Assembly: GCF_900115345.1 (NCBI RefSeq)
Contig: NZ_FOWC01000011.1
Coordinates: 124,001-188,000 of the forward strand
DNA: 64,000 bases
Source: Amycolatopsis rubida
GTDB taxonomy: Bacteria > Actinomycetota > Actinomycetes > Mycobacteriales > Pseudonocardiaceae
Reading direction: 5' to 3'
Below the pieces are notes generated by a model. The model saw only the letters and a program-made list of their open reading frames with translations, had not been told where the DNA came from and made no database searches. This document shows, in pieces, positions 1 to 8,881 of the stretch. The position numbers and the translations under genes were made by a program. The stretch's first letter is position 1; every line of letters starts with the position of its first letter.

Positions 1-1051
1 CCGCGCCGCCGACCCCGGCCGCGAAACAAGCGACGGTGGTACGCAGCATGTTCACCCACGGGTCGCGCTGGGTGAACATCGACGGCGACGTGACCGCGTG
101 CTGATGCATCCCGCGTGCTTCCGCAGCCGCACCGGAGACTTCGAGAACCCGGTCCCACAGCCGGCGCGCGGCACGGAACTTGGCGATGGTGAGGAACTGG
201 TCCGCAGTCGCGGCGAGCCGGAACTCGATCTGCGCGGCCGCCGCCGCGACGTCCAGGCCCGCCTCGGTGAGCGCACGCAGATAAGCGACGCCAGCCGCGA
301 TGGTCGCGCCGAGTTCCTGCGCGTCGGAGCCGCCTGCCTCGTGAAACGGCAGTCCGTCGGCGACGATCGTGCGGACCTTGGGGTACTTAGGGGCAACCTT
401 CGCGGCCAATTCGGCGGCCGGGCCGAGCGGCAGCGCCTGCCCGGTTCGCGCCGAGGTGCCGAGCGGGTCCGCGCCCAGCGTGCCAACGGCTTCGCTGGCC
501 GGGACCTCGCGCTCAGCGAAGAGGTCGAGAAGCGCCTGAGCAGCGGTTTCGTACTCCGCACCGGCGTCGAGGACGACCGGCGCGAGTCCGACGTACACCT
601 CGTTCAGCGCGTCCGCGAGCGCGGAAATCGGGAGCGAACCCTCGCCGAGCCGCAGCCACACCGAGGACGCGCCGCCTTCGAGATCAGCGAGGATCGCCGC
701 GTTCGCCGCGCGGACGTCTTCGCGCTGGTGACGGACCCGGATGTCCCACCCGGTGTCGACGACGCCCTGCGGCCGGGCCCCGCGCACGAACGGCGGCAGC
801 CCCGGAAAGCCGAGGTCGCCGCCCGCGTCGTCGGCGGTGTACAGCGGCTGGATCTCGATGCCGTCGTAGGTGCGCGAGACGAGCTTGCTCTCCGGCGCAC
901 CCGCGAAATCCTCCGGGAGCCTGCCGCTCTTGCGCAGCACTCCCGCCACCAGCTCCTGCCACTGGGCGCAGTCCGCGGTCGGGAACTCCGCCGCGAGCGC
1001 GAGCCCGGGCTCGGAAGTCGGCGCCGACTCCGGACCAGCCACGTTCGTCAT
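1..1051 (-). CDS. mutA: methylmalonyl-CoA mutase small (beta) subunit, C-terminus off the left edge
   Basis: Reading the minus strand from the ATG at 1051 gives about 350 residues with no stop before the window edge. The translation opens MTNVAGPES and contains the small-subunit landmarks RTYDGIEIQPLYTADD, WDIRVRHQ, LPFHEAGGSDAQELG and MFTQRDPWVNMLRTT, which match the TIM-barrel domain of the catalytically silent MutA chain. The family protein pairs with MutB to convert (R)-methylmalonyl-CoA to succinyl-CoA using adenosylcobalamin in the cytosol. The missing end should lie to the left, normally followed by mutB. The gene is divergent from the kinase at 1176, with about 125 bases between starts. 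Identity is confident; the exact start is the first in-frame ATG and is plausible. Confidence 0.9.
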   Translation of the reverse strand, partial: MTNVAGPESAPTSEPGLALAAEFPTADCAQWQELVAGVLRKSGRLPEDFAGAPESKLVSRTYDGIEIQPLYTADDAGGDLGFPGLPPFVRGARPQGVVDTGWDIRVRHQREDVRAANAAILADLEGGASSVWLRLGEGSLPISALADALNEVYVGLAPVVLDAGAEYETAAQALLDLFAEREVPASEAVGTLGADPLGTSARTGQALPLGPAAELAAKVAPKYPKVRTIVADGLPFHEAGGSDAQELGATIAAGVAYLRALTEAGLDVAAAAAQIEFRLAATADQFLTIAKFRAARRLWDRVLEVSGAAAEARGMHQHAVTSPSMFTQRDPWVNMLRTTVACFAAGVGGA

Positions 1052-1175
1052 ACCCAGTGATGGTAGAGCCACGCCACCACCCGCACCTGTGACTCTGCTC
1101 GCCCCCCGTACGGGTGAACTCAGGGGTAGCGGTGCTGAGTCGAACAGTGTCGGCGGGGTGGGCCACAATCATGGG

Positions 1176-3014
1176 GTGCCCTCGGAGAACAGCGAGAAGG
1201 ACCAGCCCGGCAGCACCGACAGCACCGGCTCGGCGAACGCCGAGCCGTCGACCGGCGGCGACCAGCCGCGGGTAGTCGCCGGGCGCTACCGGCTGCGGTC
1301 GGTTCTGGGGTCGGGATCGATGGGCACGGTCTGGTCGGCTTACGACGAGTTCCTGCACCGCCCGGTCGCGGTCAAGGAGATGAAGGTGCCACCGGGCATC
1401 CCGGCCGAACAGGCGGATGAACTGCGCGAACGCACGCTCCGCGAGGCCCGGGCGATCGCCGTGCTGTCGCATCCGAACGTCATCACGCTGCACGATGTGG
1501 CGCGCGAGAACGACGCTCCGTTCGTCGTGATGGAGCTGCTGCCCTCACGCAGCCTCGCGCACCTGTTGCGCGACCACGGTCCCCTGACGGTCGAACAGGC
1601 CGCAGCAGTCGGCATCGCGGTGGCGGCGGCCCTCGAAGCGGCCCACGACGCAGGCATCACGCACCGCGACGTGAAGCCGGGCAACGTGCTGGTGGCCAGC
1701 GACGGCCGGATCAAACTCACCGACTTCGGCATCGCCCGCAACGTCTCCGAAGCCACCATGACCAGGACCGGCATCATGCTCGGTTCGCCCGCCTACATCT
1801 CGCCGGAGGTCGCGTCCGGCGGCGCGGTCACCCCGAACGCCGATCTGTGGGGCCTCGGCGCGACGCTGTTCGCCGCCGTCGAAGGCGCTCCCCCGTACGA
1901 CGCGGACGGCGACCCGCTGGAAACCGTAGGCAAGGTCGTGAACGGCAAGGTCCCGCGCCCGAAGCCGGGCCCGCTGGCCGACGTCATCGCCGCGTTGATG
2001 AAGAAGGAGCCGGAGAAGCGGATCTCCCTGCGCGAGGTGCGCCACCGGCTGTACCCGAAGCAAACCAAGGCCACCGTGGACCTGTTCGGCCCCGAGCTGT
2101 TCCACACGCCAGACGGCAAGAAAACCGCCGCCCACCTGGACGCCACCGACACCCAGGTCATCAAGACGGTCGCCCCGAAGCCGGACTCGCCCGAGCAGCC
2201 CGCCGCACTCGCCGCGGACCCGGGCCCGCTGCCGTTCATGCGCTCGGGAAACACCGGATCCGCGCCCGCCTTCACCCCCGCTCCCCCGCTGCCCGCTCCC
2301 CCGCCGCTGCCCGCCCCGCTGCCGCCGCCACCCCCGCGCCGCGGCGGCAGGGCAACGGCGATGCTGACGGTCGCCTCACTAGTCCTGTTCGCCCTGGCCT
2401 GCGGCGGCGGTTTCGCGCTGGCCCGCGTGGTGAGCGGACAGAACCTGCTGCCGCCGCAAGGCCCGGCGGTGGGCGGGCTGGCCGCTCCGGGCACCGTCGC
2501 GGAATCCTCGCAGCCGCTGAACCTGATCCCCCAGCAGGCCAACGCGAGCTCAACAGCGAACGTAACGCGCGACAGCGAATACACCCTCTCCGTGCCCGAG
2601 GGATGGAAACGCTTCATCGCGTCCCGGAAATCAGTCTTCGGCACCTCGACGGTAGTCCAGTACATTTCCCCGGACGGCCGCCAATCCCTGCGCCTGGAAC
2701 GAATCCCGAACTTCTACGAAAAGTATTCCCTCGGCGACGCGATGGCAGCACTGCGCTCCTCGGGTTCGCAGGATTCCTTCAACTTCACCCGCGACCCAGC
2801 GCAAACGGCCAACGGCACCGAGGTCATGTTCCGCGCAGTAGAACGAGCGCAAAGCAACGCCACCGCGATCACCCGGGCCACCTTCGCGCTCGTCAAGCAA
2901 TCCGACAACACCCTGTGGCTTCTGTCGCTGACCGTCCCGGCAGAACAAGAAGACACCGCCGCCAACACCTTCAGCCAAATAGCGCCGACCCTGTCTTTCC
3001 CGGCAACCTCCTAA
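1176..3014 (+). CDS. membrane serine/threonine protein kinase
   Basis: A 612-residue Hanks-type kinase. Counting from GTG 1176: glycine loop GSGSMG at about 45-50, catalytic lysine in VAVKEM at 67, HRDVKPGN at 163-170, DFG at 183-185 and a SPE in place of APE near 209-211. A proline-rich linker leads to one membrane span at about 393-415 and an extracellular C-terminal domain of roughly 190 residues without PASTA repeats. The open frame continues upstream to about 870, but that would run through the divergent mutA; GTG 1176 sits just upstream of the conserved kinase start. It is expected to phosphorylate cytosolic targets in response to an external cue sensed by the C-terminal domain; the ligand is unknown. 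Confidence 0.88.
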   Translation: MPSENSEKDQPGSTDSTGSANAEPSTGGDQPRVVAGRYRLRSVLGSGSMGTVWSAYDEFLHRPVAVKEMKVPPGIPAEQADELRERTLREARAIAVLSHPNVITLHDVARENDAPFVVMELLPSRSLAHLLRDHGPLTVEQAAAVGIAVAAALEAAHDAGITHRDVKPGNVLVASDGRIKLTDFGIARNVSEATMTRTGIMLGSPAYISPEVASGGAVTPNADLWGLGATLFAAVEGAPPYDADGDPLETVGKVVNGKVPRPKPGPLADVIAALMKKEPEKRISLREVRHRLYPKQTKATVDLFGPELFHTPDGKKTAAHLDATDTQVIKTVAPKPDSPEQPAALAADPGPLPFMRSGNTGSAPAFTPAPPLPAPPPLPAPLPPPPPRRGGRATAMLTVASLVLFALACGGGFALARVVSGQNLLPPQGPAVGGLAAPGTVAESSQPLNLIPQQANASSTANVTRDSEYTLSVPEGWKRFIASRKSVFGTSTVVQYISPDGRQSLRLERIPNFYEKYSLGDAMAALRSSGSQDSFNFTRDPAQTANGTEVMFRAVERAQSNATAITRATFALVKQSDNTLWLLSLTVPAEQEDTAANTFSQIAPTLSFPATS

Positions 3015-3069
3015 AACCGCGGCAGCGCGCCAAAGCCGCGCAATATCGCCGCCCGGCGACGAGCCGGAT

Positions 3070-3696
3070 TCACCACTCCGAATACCTCCGCGCAGTCTCC
3101 GCAGCCTGTGCCAACCTCCGCAACCCCGCAAACAACCGATCCCCCAAAACAGTCCCCACCACCGCCGCCTCGACAATCCGGTCCATCGACCCAACGGCGT
3201 CAATAGTGTCCAGATCAGCCAACGCGATCCGATCGGCGACATCCGCATACCGGCCGAGTTGATCCAGCAACGCCTGATGCCCCAGCGCCCGGATAGCGCA
3301 CACCGTCCCCACCAACATCCCGGCCACCGGATTGTCGTCCTCGAACTTCCACCCATGCTCGCGAGCGAGCGCCCCCAGCAACCCCGTCGCCCACTCGCGA
3401 TCCTCGTCCGAAACATCGACCGCGGAACCGGTCAACGCCCCCTGCATCACCCCGAGCACCTTGTACGCGGCCCGATCTGACTCAACCGCCGCCACGACCT
3501 CCCGCACGGTCGCCACCGACAACCCGCCGACCTCGACCAGCGCGCGGATCAGCTTCAGCCGCCGTACGTGCTCCTCGCCGTAGCGAGCCTGGTTGGGACT
3601 GGTCCGCTCCCCGGCCGGAAGCAGCCCCTCCCGCAGGTAGTACTTGATCGTCGCCACCGGAATCCCGGACTCGGCGCTCAGCTCTGCCATCCGCAC
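3070..3696 (-). CDS. MerR-family transcriptional regulator
   Basis: 208 residues. The N-terminus MRMAELSAESGIPVATIKYYLREGLLP is a winged-helix MerR DNA-binding domain (about residues 1-70); the C-terminal 130 residues form a helical effector domain without the cysteine metal-binding loop of classical MerR, closer to the TetR-like sensor halves seen in actinobacterial MerR proteins. It is divergent from the membrane-protein gene at 3798, and an inverted repeat (3741-3783) lies between them, so it probably controls that operon. The effector cannot be read from the sequence. Confidence 0.85.
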   Translation of the reverse strand: MRMAELSAESGIPVATIKYYLREGLLPAGERTSPNQARYGEEHVRRLKLIRALVEVGGLSVATVREVVAAVESDRAAYKVLGVMQGALTGSAVDVSDEDREWATGLLGALAREHGWKFEDDNPVAGMLVGTVCAIRALGHQALLDQLGRYADVADRIALADLDTIDAVGSMDRIVEAAVVGTVLGDRLFAGLRRLAQAAETARRYSEW

Positions 3697-3740
3697 CCGC
3701 TCGACCCTACTTCCGGGAAAAACCCTGAGGACCTCTCAGG

Positions 3741-3783
3741 ATGGATAGCTTAACTTCCTATAACGGAGAGTGTTACTATCCAT
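3741..3783. promoter_or_regulatory. inverted repeat, candidate operator of the divergent MerR/membrane operon
   Basis: ATGGATAG at 3741-3748 is mirrored by CTATCCAT at 3776-3783, and an inner TAAC (3761-3764)/GTTA (3772-3775) pair also occurs. The region is locally AT-rich compared with its surroundings and sits 15 bases before the ATG at 3798, which has its own GGGAGGA ribosome site at 3787-3793. Binding by the neighbouring MerR protein is inferred from position. Confidence 0.5.
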
Positions 3784-3797
3784 TCTGGGAGGACCTC

Positions 3798-4778
3798 ATG
3801 ACCACCACCGTCGACCCGCCCACGACGACGTTGCCCACCGCCCGGATGCGCACCTGGCACCGCCCGTCGCTGTGGTTCGCCGCGGCGATGGGCGTCGCGA
3901 CCGTGCTGACCGTCGCGGCGATGCTGATCGACCACCGGACCCTGCTCGGCTCGCCGGTGTGGGCGAAGCTGTTCAAGTTCGCCGTGTCCGCCGGGCTCTA
4001 CTACTTCACCTGGAGCTGGCTCGTCTCGCTGCTGAACGGGCGGTTGCGCAAGATCGCGAGCGTCGCCACGAACGTCTCCGTCGTGCTGTTCGCCGGCGAG
4101 TACGTGGCGATGGCCTTTCAAGCGGCCCGCGCCCGGCCGAGCCATTTCGCGAACACCTCACCCTTCGACGCCACGCTCTTCCGGATCATGGGCATGATGG
4201 TGGCGGGGCTCTGGCTCGCCACACTCGTCGGCACCGTGCTGCTCATGTTCACCCGGATCGGAGACCGCGCCGTGTACTGGGCGGTGCGCACCGGTGCGGT
4301 CGTCGCGCTGATCGGAGCCGGGCTGGGCGTGCTGATGACCGGGGCCACACCGGAGCAGGTGGCCACGATCAAAGCCACCGGCCGTTCCGACCTCATCGGC
4401 GCGCACAGCGTCGGCGTCGCGGACGGCGGCCCCGGACTTCCGCTGCTGGGCTGGAGCACCACCGGCGGCGACCTGCGCATCGCGCACTTCGTCGGCCTGC
4501 ACGCGCTGCAAGCGTTGCCGCTCTTGGCCTTCGGGCTCGCGGTGCTCGCGACGCGGCTGCCCCGGCTGCGCGCGAGCGCGGTGCGCGTGCGGCTGGTGTG
4601 GACGGGTTCGGCCGGCTACGCGGGGCTCGTCGGCCTGATCCTGTGGCAGGCCGAACGCGGCGAGCCGCTCATCCACCCGAGCAGTACGACGCTGGCCGCC
4701 GCCGGGTTGCTCGTCGGCGTCATCGCGGTGGCTACCGCGGCGTCGGTGCTGGCACCGGCCAGGAAGGTGCTCCGGTGA
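3798..4778 (+). CDS. multi-pass membrane protein, function unknown
   Basis: 326 residues with about eight hydrophobic segments (for example LWFAAAMGVATVLTVAAML near 20-40, VWAKLFKFAVSAGLYYFTW near 50-70, and LVWTGSAGYAGLVGLILW near 270). I do not recognise a named family with confidence. The ATG at 3798 was preferred to the upstream in-frame ATG 3741 because a strong GGGAGGA site precedes it and 3741 lies inside the operator. Its stop overlaps the next gene (GTGA at 4775-4778), so the two are translationally coupled. Regulation by the divergent MerR protein is likely. Confidence 0.75.
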   Translation: MTTTVDPPTTTLPTARMRTWHRPSLWFAAAMGVATVLTVAAMLIDHRTLLGSPVWAKLFKFAVSAGLYYFTWSWLVSLLNGRLRKIASVATNVSVVLFAGEYVAMAFQAARARPSHFANTSPFDATLFRIMGMMVAGLWLATLVGTVLLMFTRIGDRAVYWAVRTGAVVALIGAGLGVLMTGATPEQVATIKATGRSDLIGAHSVGVADGGPGLPLLGWSTTGGDLRIAHFVGLHALQALPLLAFGLAVLATRLPRLRASAVRVRLVWTGSAGYAGLVGLILWQAERGEPLIHPSSTTLAAAGLLVGVIAVATAASVLAPARKVLR

Positions 4779-5203
4779 GCGACCTGACCGTCTTCGCCTG
4801 GACGTTCCCGGTCGCGGTTCCGTTCTGGGCACTGATGATCTTCCTGCCCGGCTGGCGCGGCACTCGCCGGATCCTGACCTCGCCGTGGGTGCCGCTGCTG
4901 CCGCTGGTCTGGTACTTCGTGCTCGCGATCCCGCACTTCGGCGAACTGTGGCACGCGATGCAACGGCCGGATCTCGGCGTCCTGCAAGGGTTCCTGAGCA
5001 CGCCGTACGGTGCCGCGCTGGTCTGGGCGCACCTCGTCGCGTTCGACCTGTTCATCGCCCGCTGGATGTTCTTCGAGGCACGCACGCAGCGGATCCCGTG
5101 GTGGATCGTCAGCCCGCTGCTCCTGCTGACGATCTTCCTGTCGCCGTTCGGCCTGGTCGCGTTCCTCGCCGTGCGCAGCGCCCGGATACGCTCGGCGGCA
5201 TGA
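4775..5203 (+). CDS. ABA4-like (DUF4281) membrane protein
   Basis: 142 residues with four hydrophobic helices and the family-like landmarks WTFPVAVPFWALMIFLPGW, HLVAFDLFIARWMFFEA and a C-terminal SPFGLVAFLAVR. These resemble the ABA4/DUF4281 family, named after a plant carotenoid (neoxanthin) factor; bacterial members have no established activity. It starts at GTG 4775 inside the stop of the upstream membrane gene, and its stop overlaps the punA start (ATGA at 5200-5203). The two membrane proteins probably act together; the coupling to punA may be only transcriptional economy. Confidence 0.72.
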   Translation: MSDLTVFAWTFPVAVPFWALMIFLPGWRGTRRILTSPWVPLLPLVWYFVLAIPHFGELWHAMQRPDLGVLQGFLSTPYGAALVWAHLVAFDLFIARWMFFEARTQRIPWWIVSPLLLLTIFLSPFGLVAFLAVRSARIRSAA

Positions 5204-5985
5204 GCAACCTGGAGGAGGCGGCCGCGGCCGTCATCGCCGAGCGCACCGGCGTCGAGAAGCACGACATCGCCGTGGTGCTGGGTTCGGGCTGGCGTCCGGC
5301 CGCGGACGTGATCGGAACCGCCGACGCGGAGATCCCGTTCGGCGAGCTGCCGGGCTTCACCCCGCCCGGAGCCGTCGGCCACGGCGGCACGGTGCGGTCA
5401 CTGCGGGTCGGCGACAAGCGCGCGCTGGTCCTGCTCGGCCGTACGCATTTCTATGAGGGCAAGGGCATCGACCCGGTCGTGCAGAACGTGCGCACGGCCG
5501 CGGCGGCGGGCGCACGGACAGTGCTGCTCACCAACGCGGCGGGCGGGCTGCGGGAGGGCATGAGCGTCGGGCAGCCAGTGCTGATCTCCGACCACCTCAA
5601 CCTGACCGCGCGCTCCCCGATCGTCGGCGCGAACTTCGTCGACCTGACCGATCTCTACGCCAAGCGGCTGCGCGAGCTGGCGCGGGAGATCGACGGTTCG
5701 CTGGAGGAGGGCGTGTACGCGGGCCTGCCCGGGCCGCATTTCGAGACGCCCGCCGAGATCCGGATGCTGCGCACCATGGGCGCGGACCTGGTCGGCATGT
5801 CGACCGTGCTGGAGGCGATCGCCGCCCGCGCGGCCGGGCTTGAGGTGTTCGGGCTGTCGCTGGTCACGAACCTGGCCGCGGGCATGACCGGCGAACCGCT
5901 CAACCACGAAGAAGTCCTCGAAGCCGGACGGCAGTCGGCGACGCGGATGGGTTCGCTGCTGAAGGAACTCGTCGCGCGCGCGTGA
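5200..5985 (+). CDS. punA: purine nucleoside phosphorylase
   Basis: 261 residues, the usual size of trimeric (class II, eukaryote-type) PNP. Visible motifs: the phosphate-binding VVLGSG near the N-terminus, the RTHFYEG block, TNAAGG, the purine-site GLPGPHFETPAEIR, and the VGMSTVLE segment followed by SLVTNLAAG. The enzyme phosphorolyses inosine/guanosine and deoxy forms to the base and (deoxy)ribose-1-phosphate in the cytosol. It is followed after the divergent glycosyltransferase by a phosphosugar mutase, the same pairing as mycobacterial deoD-pmmB, supporting a salvage role. ATG 5200 overlaps the upstream stop. A 20-bp perfect hairpin follows directly. Confidence 0.93.
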   Translation: MSNLEEAAAAVIAERTGVEKHDIAVVLGSGWRPAADVIGTADAEIPFGELPGFTPPGAVGHGGTVRSLRVGDKRALVLLGRTHFYEGKGIDPVVQNVRTAAAAGARTVLLTNAAGGLREGMSVGQPVLISDHLNLTARSPIVGANFVDLTDLYAKRLRELAREIDGSLEEGVYAGLPGPHFETPAEIRMLRTMGADLVGMSTVLEAIAARAAGLEVFGLSLVTNLAAGMTGEPLNHEEVLEAGRQSATRMGSLLKELVARA

Positions 5986-5989
5986 TGCT

Positions 5990-6031
5990 CGTGAGTGTTG
6001 ATCCCGGTTCTAACCGGGATCAACACTCACG
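5990..6031. terminator. perfect CGTGAGTG-type hairpin between convergent genes
   Basis: 20-base arms (5990-6009 and 6012-6031) are perfectly complementary around a 2-base centre. The outer ends read CGTGAGTG and CACTCACG. No T-run follows on either strand, so it would be a U-less intrinsic terminator of the kind common in actinobacteria. It separates punA from the convergent glycosyltransferase and can serve both. Confidence 0.75.
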
Positions 6032-6033
6032 GC

Positions 6034-7185
6034 TCACCCGTACTGCGGCAGCTGCGCCGCCACCTCCTCCGGCGAAGGCATCCCCGCGACCTCCTCCGCC
6101 AGCCCGCGCACGACGTCCGCCACCGCTCTGTCGGCGAGCAACCGGCCAGCTGTCTCGCGAACTGCTTCCGTCGTCAGTTCGTCGCCGATCAGCTTCGCGC
6201 CCGCACCCGCACCGACCACGGCGTCCGCGTTGGTGAACTGGTCCGCGCCCTGGGGCATCAGCAGCTGCGGCGCCCCCGCGGCGAACGCGCCCAGCGTGGT
6301 CCCGCTGCCGCCGTGATGCACCACCAGATCGACGTGCGGCAGCAGTTCCGACTGCGGCACCCACGCCTCCAGCCGCACGTTCGACGGCACCTCGCCGAGC
6401 GCCGCGACGTCGACGGCCGGGCCGGTGGCCACCAGCACGTCCGCGTCGAGCGAGGCCAGTCCCCGCAACGCCGAGGTCAGCAGGTGCGCCTGGCTGGCTC
6501 CGGTGGTGCCGAGCGTCAGGTACACGAGCGGGCGGCCGCGGTCACGGCCTTCGACGCCGGGCGGCAGATCCCCCGGTTCGCTCCAGCCGACCGGGCGCAG
6601 CGGCACCCGCCGGGCCCCGGCGGCGAACTCCGGCGCCTGCACCGACGGAGGGCAGATGTCCACGAACGGCTGGCCCCAGAAAAACCTGGTGTCGCCGTCG
6701 AGGCCGAGTTCGGCGGCGAACACGCCGAGCTGTTCGCTGATGTGGTCCATCGGGCCGCCGGAGGACACCCGGCCGAAGCCGTGCGCGATCGCGGGGATCC
6801 CCGCCTGGTGTGCGGCGAACGCGCCGCCCGGATTGCCCATTTCGTACACGACCAGGTCCGGTTCCCGCTCGGCGAGCAGCGGGGCGAGATCGGTCATGAA
6901 CCGGGTGGGCAGCAGCCGGCCGAACGCCTTGCCGATCGCCTCGTTCAGCTCGGCTTCCGGGACCTCGTAGCGGCTGCGGGTGTCTCCGGCGAAGAGGAGA
7001 CCGAACGCCTCGTGCAGCGTCAACCCGGCGGTGACGGGTTCAAGCCCTGCCTTCTCCAAAGTCGGGTGAAAGCCGGGTCCGGTCGCATAAACCACGTCGT
7101 GGCCCGCGTCGCGCGCGGCGGAGGCGAGCGGCAGCAACGGGTAAAGGTGTCCGTAGGACGCGAGGGAAGTGAAGAGAATGCGCAC
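6034..7185 (-). CDS. MGT/UGT-type (GT1) glycosyltransferase
   Basis: 383 residues beginning MRILFTSLASYGHLYPLLPLA, the typical GT-B N-terminal acceptor domain (about 1-200), followed by the nucleotide-sugar domain with VYLTLGTTG, EAWVPQSELLPHVDLVVHHGGSGTTLGAFAAGAPQL and PQGADQFTNADAV. The HHGGSGT motif and the following acidic/Gln residues place it in CAZy family GT1, related to macrolide- and glycopeptide-type glycosyltransferases. The acceptor and sugar cannot be read. It is not beside a biosynthetic scaffold gene, so detoxification or tailoring of an unknown metabolite is possible. It is convergent with punA and divergent from the mutase gene. Confidence 0.88.
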   Translation of the reverse strand: MRILFTSLASYGHLYPLLPLASAARDAGHDVVYATGPGFHPTLEKAGLEPVTAGLTLHEAFGLLFAGDTRSRYEVPEAELNEAIGKAFGRLLPTRFMTDLAPLLAEREPDLVVYEMGNPGGAFAAHQAGIPAIAHGFGRVSSGGPMDHISEQLGVFAAELGLDGDTRFFWGQPFVDICPPSVQAPEFAAGARRVPLRPVGWSEPGDLPPGVEGRDRGRPLVYLTLGTTGASQAHLLTSALRGLASLDADVLVATGPAVDVAALGEVPSNVRLEAWVPQSELLPHVDLVVHHGGSGTTLGAFAAGAPQLLMPQGADQFTNADAVVGAGAGAKLIGDELTTEAVRETAGRLLADRAVADVVRGLAEEVAGMPSPEEVAAQLPQYG

Positions 7186-7242
7186 CAGGCGAGCGTATCG
7201 TCAGTCACCACCCAGTTTCTGGATCCGCGTAAGCTGGCCCGG

Positions 7243-8871
7243 GTGTCCGACAGCCTCGATTCCCGCCTCCGCGATTCCGTTTACCGCTGGATCACCGACG
7301 ACCCGGACCCGGCCTCGCGCGAGGAACTGACCGCCGCCCTCGCCCGCGCGATGGGCAAGGAGCCCGGCGCGATCGAGGAGATCGCCGACCGGATGGCCGG
7401 GCCGCTGGAGTTCGGGACCGCGGGTCTGCGCGGGCCGGTGCGCGCGGGGCCGAACGGGATGAACGTCGCGGTCGTCACGCGGACCACCGCGGGTGTCGCG
7501 GCCTGGCTCGCCGCGCAGGGGCACGCGGGCGGCGTGGTCGTGGTCGGCCGCGACGCACGGCACGGTTCGGAAGCGTTCGCCACCGCCGCCGCCGAAGTGC
7601 TGACCGCCGCCGGGTTCGTGGCGAAGGTGCTGCCGCAGCCGTTGCCGACGCCGTTGCTGGCGTTCTCGGTGCCGCACTACGGCGCGGTCGCCGGAATCCA
7701 GATCACCGCGTCGCACAACCCGCCCGCGGACAACGGCTACAAGCTGTACGACGCCACCGGCGGACAGATCGTGCCGCCGTCCGACGGCGAAATCGAGCGC
7801 GCGATCCAGACCGCCCCAGCTACCCGGAGCATTCCGCGCACGCCCGGTGCCGAGGTCGTCGACCCGCGCGAGGCGTACCTTTCCGCGGTCGGCGCGCTGC
7901 CGCGGGGCACGACACGCGAGCTGCGGATCGCCGCGACGGCGCTGCACGGGGTTGGCGCGGAGACTCTCCAAGCCGCACTGTCCCGGGCCGGATTCACTGA
8001 CGTGCACCTGGTTTCCGAACAGTCCGCACCGGACGCGGACTTCCCCACCGTCTCGTTCCCGAACCCCGAGGAACCCGGCGCGACCGACCTCCTGCTGACT
8101 CTGGCGTCCGAAGTGGACGCTGATCTGGCAGTGGCGCTCGACCCGGACGCCGACCGGTGCGCGCTCGGCGTCCGCGGCCCCGACGGCTGGCGGATGCTGC
8201 GCGGCGACGAGACCGGCGTCCTGCTCGGGTCGCATATTCTGTCCACAACGGACAACCCGGATCCGTTGGTGGCCACCACGATCGTGTCCTCATCGCTGCT
8301 CGGCGAAGTCGCGAAGGAAACGGGCGCGCGCTACGCGGAAACGCTCACCGGGTTCAAGTGGCTGGTCCGCGCGGGCGAGGGCTTGGTGTTCGCGTACGAG
8401 GAAGCGCTCGGCCTGTGCGTGAACCCGAGCTTCGTTCGCGACAAGGACGGCATCGCCGCCGCGGTCGCGGGCGCGGACCTGGCCGCGACGCTCAAGGCCG
8501 AGGGCCGGACGCTGCTGGAGGTCCTCGACGACATCGCGACCCGGCACGGCGTGCACCTGACTGACCAGGTGTCGTTGCGGGTCACCGATCTTTCCGTGCG
8601 CGGACGCCTCATGGCCGCGTTGCGCTCGAACCCGCCCGCCGCGCTCGGCGGGGTGCCGGTGACGCTCGAAGACCTCCTGCCGGACGCCGACGTGCTCCGG
8701 CTGAGCGGCGACGGCGTGCGGGTCGTAGTGCGGCCCTCCGGCACGGAACCGAAACTGAAGGCGTACCTGCAAGTGGTGGCTCCGGTGACCGGCGAGCTCG
8801 CCGACGCGCGGCGCAGCGCGACGGAAGTGCTCGACTCGGTCCGGCAGGAGATCACCGCGCTGCTGCGCTGA
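7243..8871 (+). CDS. pmmB: phosphomannomutase/phosphoglucomutase-type phosphosugar mutase
   Basis: 542 residues. The four-domain alpha-D-phosphohexomutase layout is clear: early FGTAGLRGP, catalytic phosphoserine loop ITASHNPPADNGYKLY, metal loop DPDADRCALG, sugar-binding GFKWLV and EEALGLCVN, and phosphate-binding RPSGTEPKLKAYL at the C-terminus. Size and context (next to PNP) match mycobacterial PmmB and the phosphopentomutase/phosphoglucomutase branch; it could convert the (deoxy)ribose-1-phosphate made by PNP to the 5-phosphate used by DeoC, or act on hexoses. GTG 7243 is the first sensible start after the divergent glycosyltransferase; TAAGCT ends seven bases upstream, suggesting a very short or absent leader. 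Confidence 0.87.
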   Translation: MSDSLDSRLRDSVYRWITDDPDPASREELTAALARAMGKEPGAIEEIADRMAGPLEFGTAGLRGPVRAGPNGMNVAVVTRTTAGVAAWLAAQGHAGGVVVVGRDARHGSEAFATAAAEVLTAAGFVAKVLPQPLPTPLLAFSVPHYGAVAGIQITASHNPPADNGYKLYDATGGQIVPPSDGEIERAIQTAPATRSIPRTPGAEVVDPREAYLSAVGALPRGTTRELRIAATALHGVGAETLQAALSRAGFTDVHLVSEQSAPDADFPTVSFPNPEEPGATDLLLTLASEVDADLAVALDPDADRCALGVRGPDGWRMLRGDETGVLLGSHILSTTDNPDPLVATTIVSSSLLGEVAKETGARYAETLTGFKWLVRAGEGLVFAYEEALGLCVNPSFVRDKDGIAAAVAGADLAATLKAEGRTLLEVLDDIATRHGVHLTDQVSLRVTDLSVRGRLMAALRSNPPAALGGVPVTLEDLLPDADVLRLSGDGVRVVVRPSGTEPKLKAYLQVVAPVTGELADARRSATEVLDSVRQEITALLR

Positions 8872-8881
8872 CGGGAGAACC

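Noticed and set aside
870..1175. Upstream extension of the kinase frame to 870
   Set aside because: It would be antisense to the well-supported start of mutA; GTG 1176 fits the kinase N-terminus.
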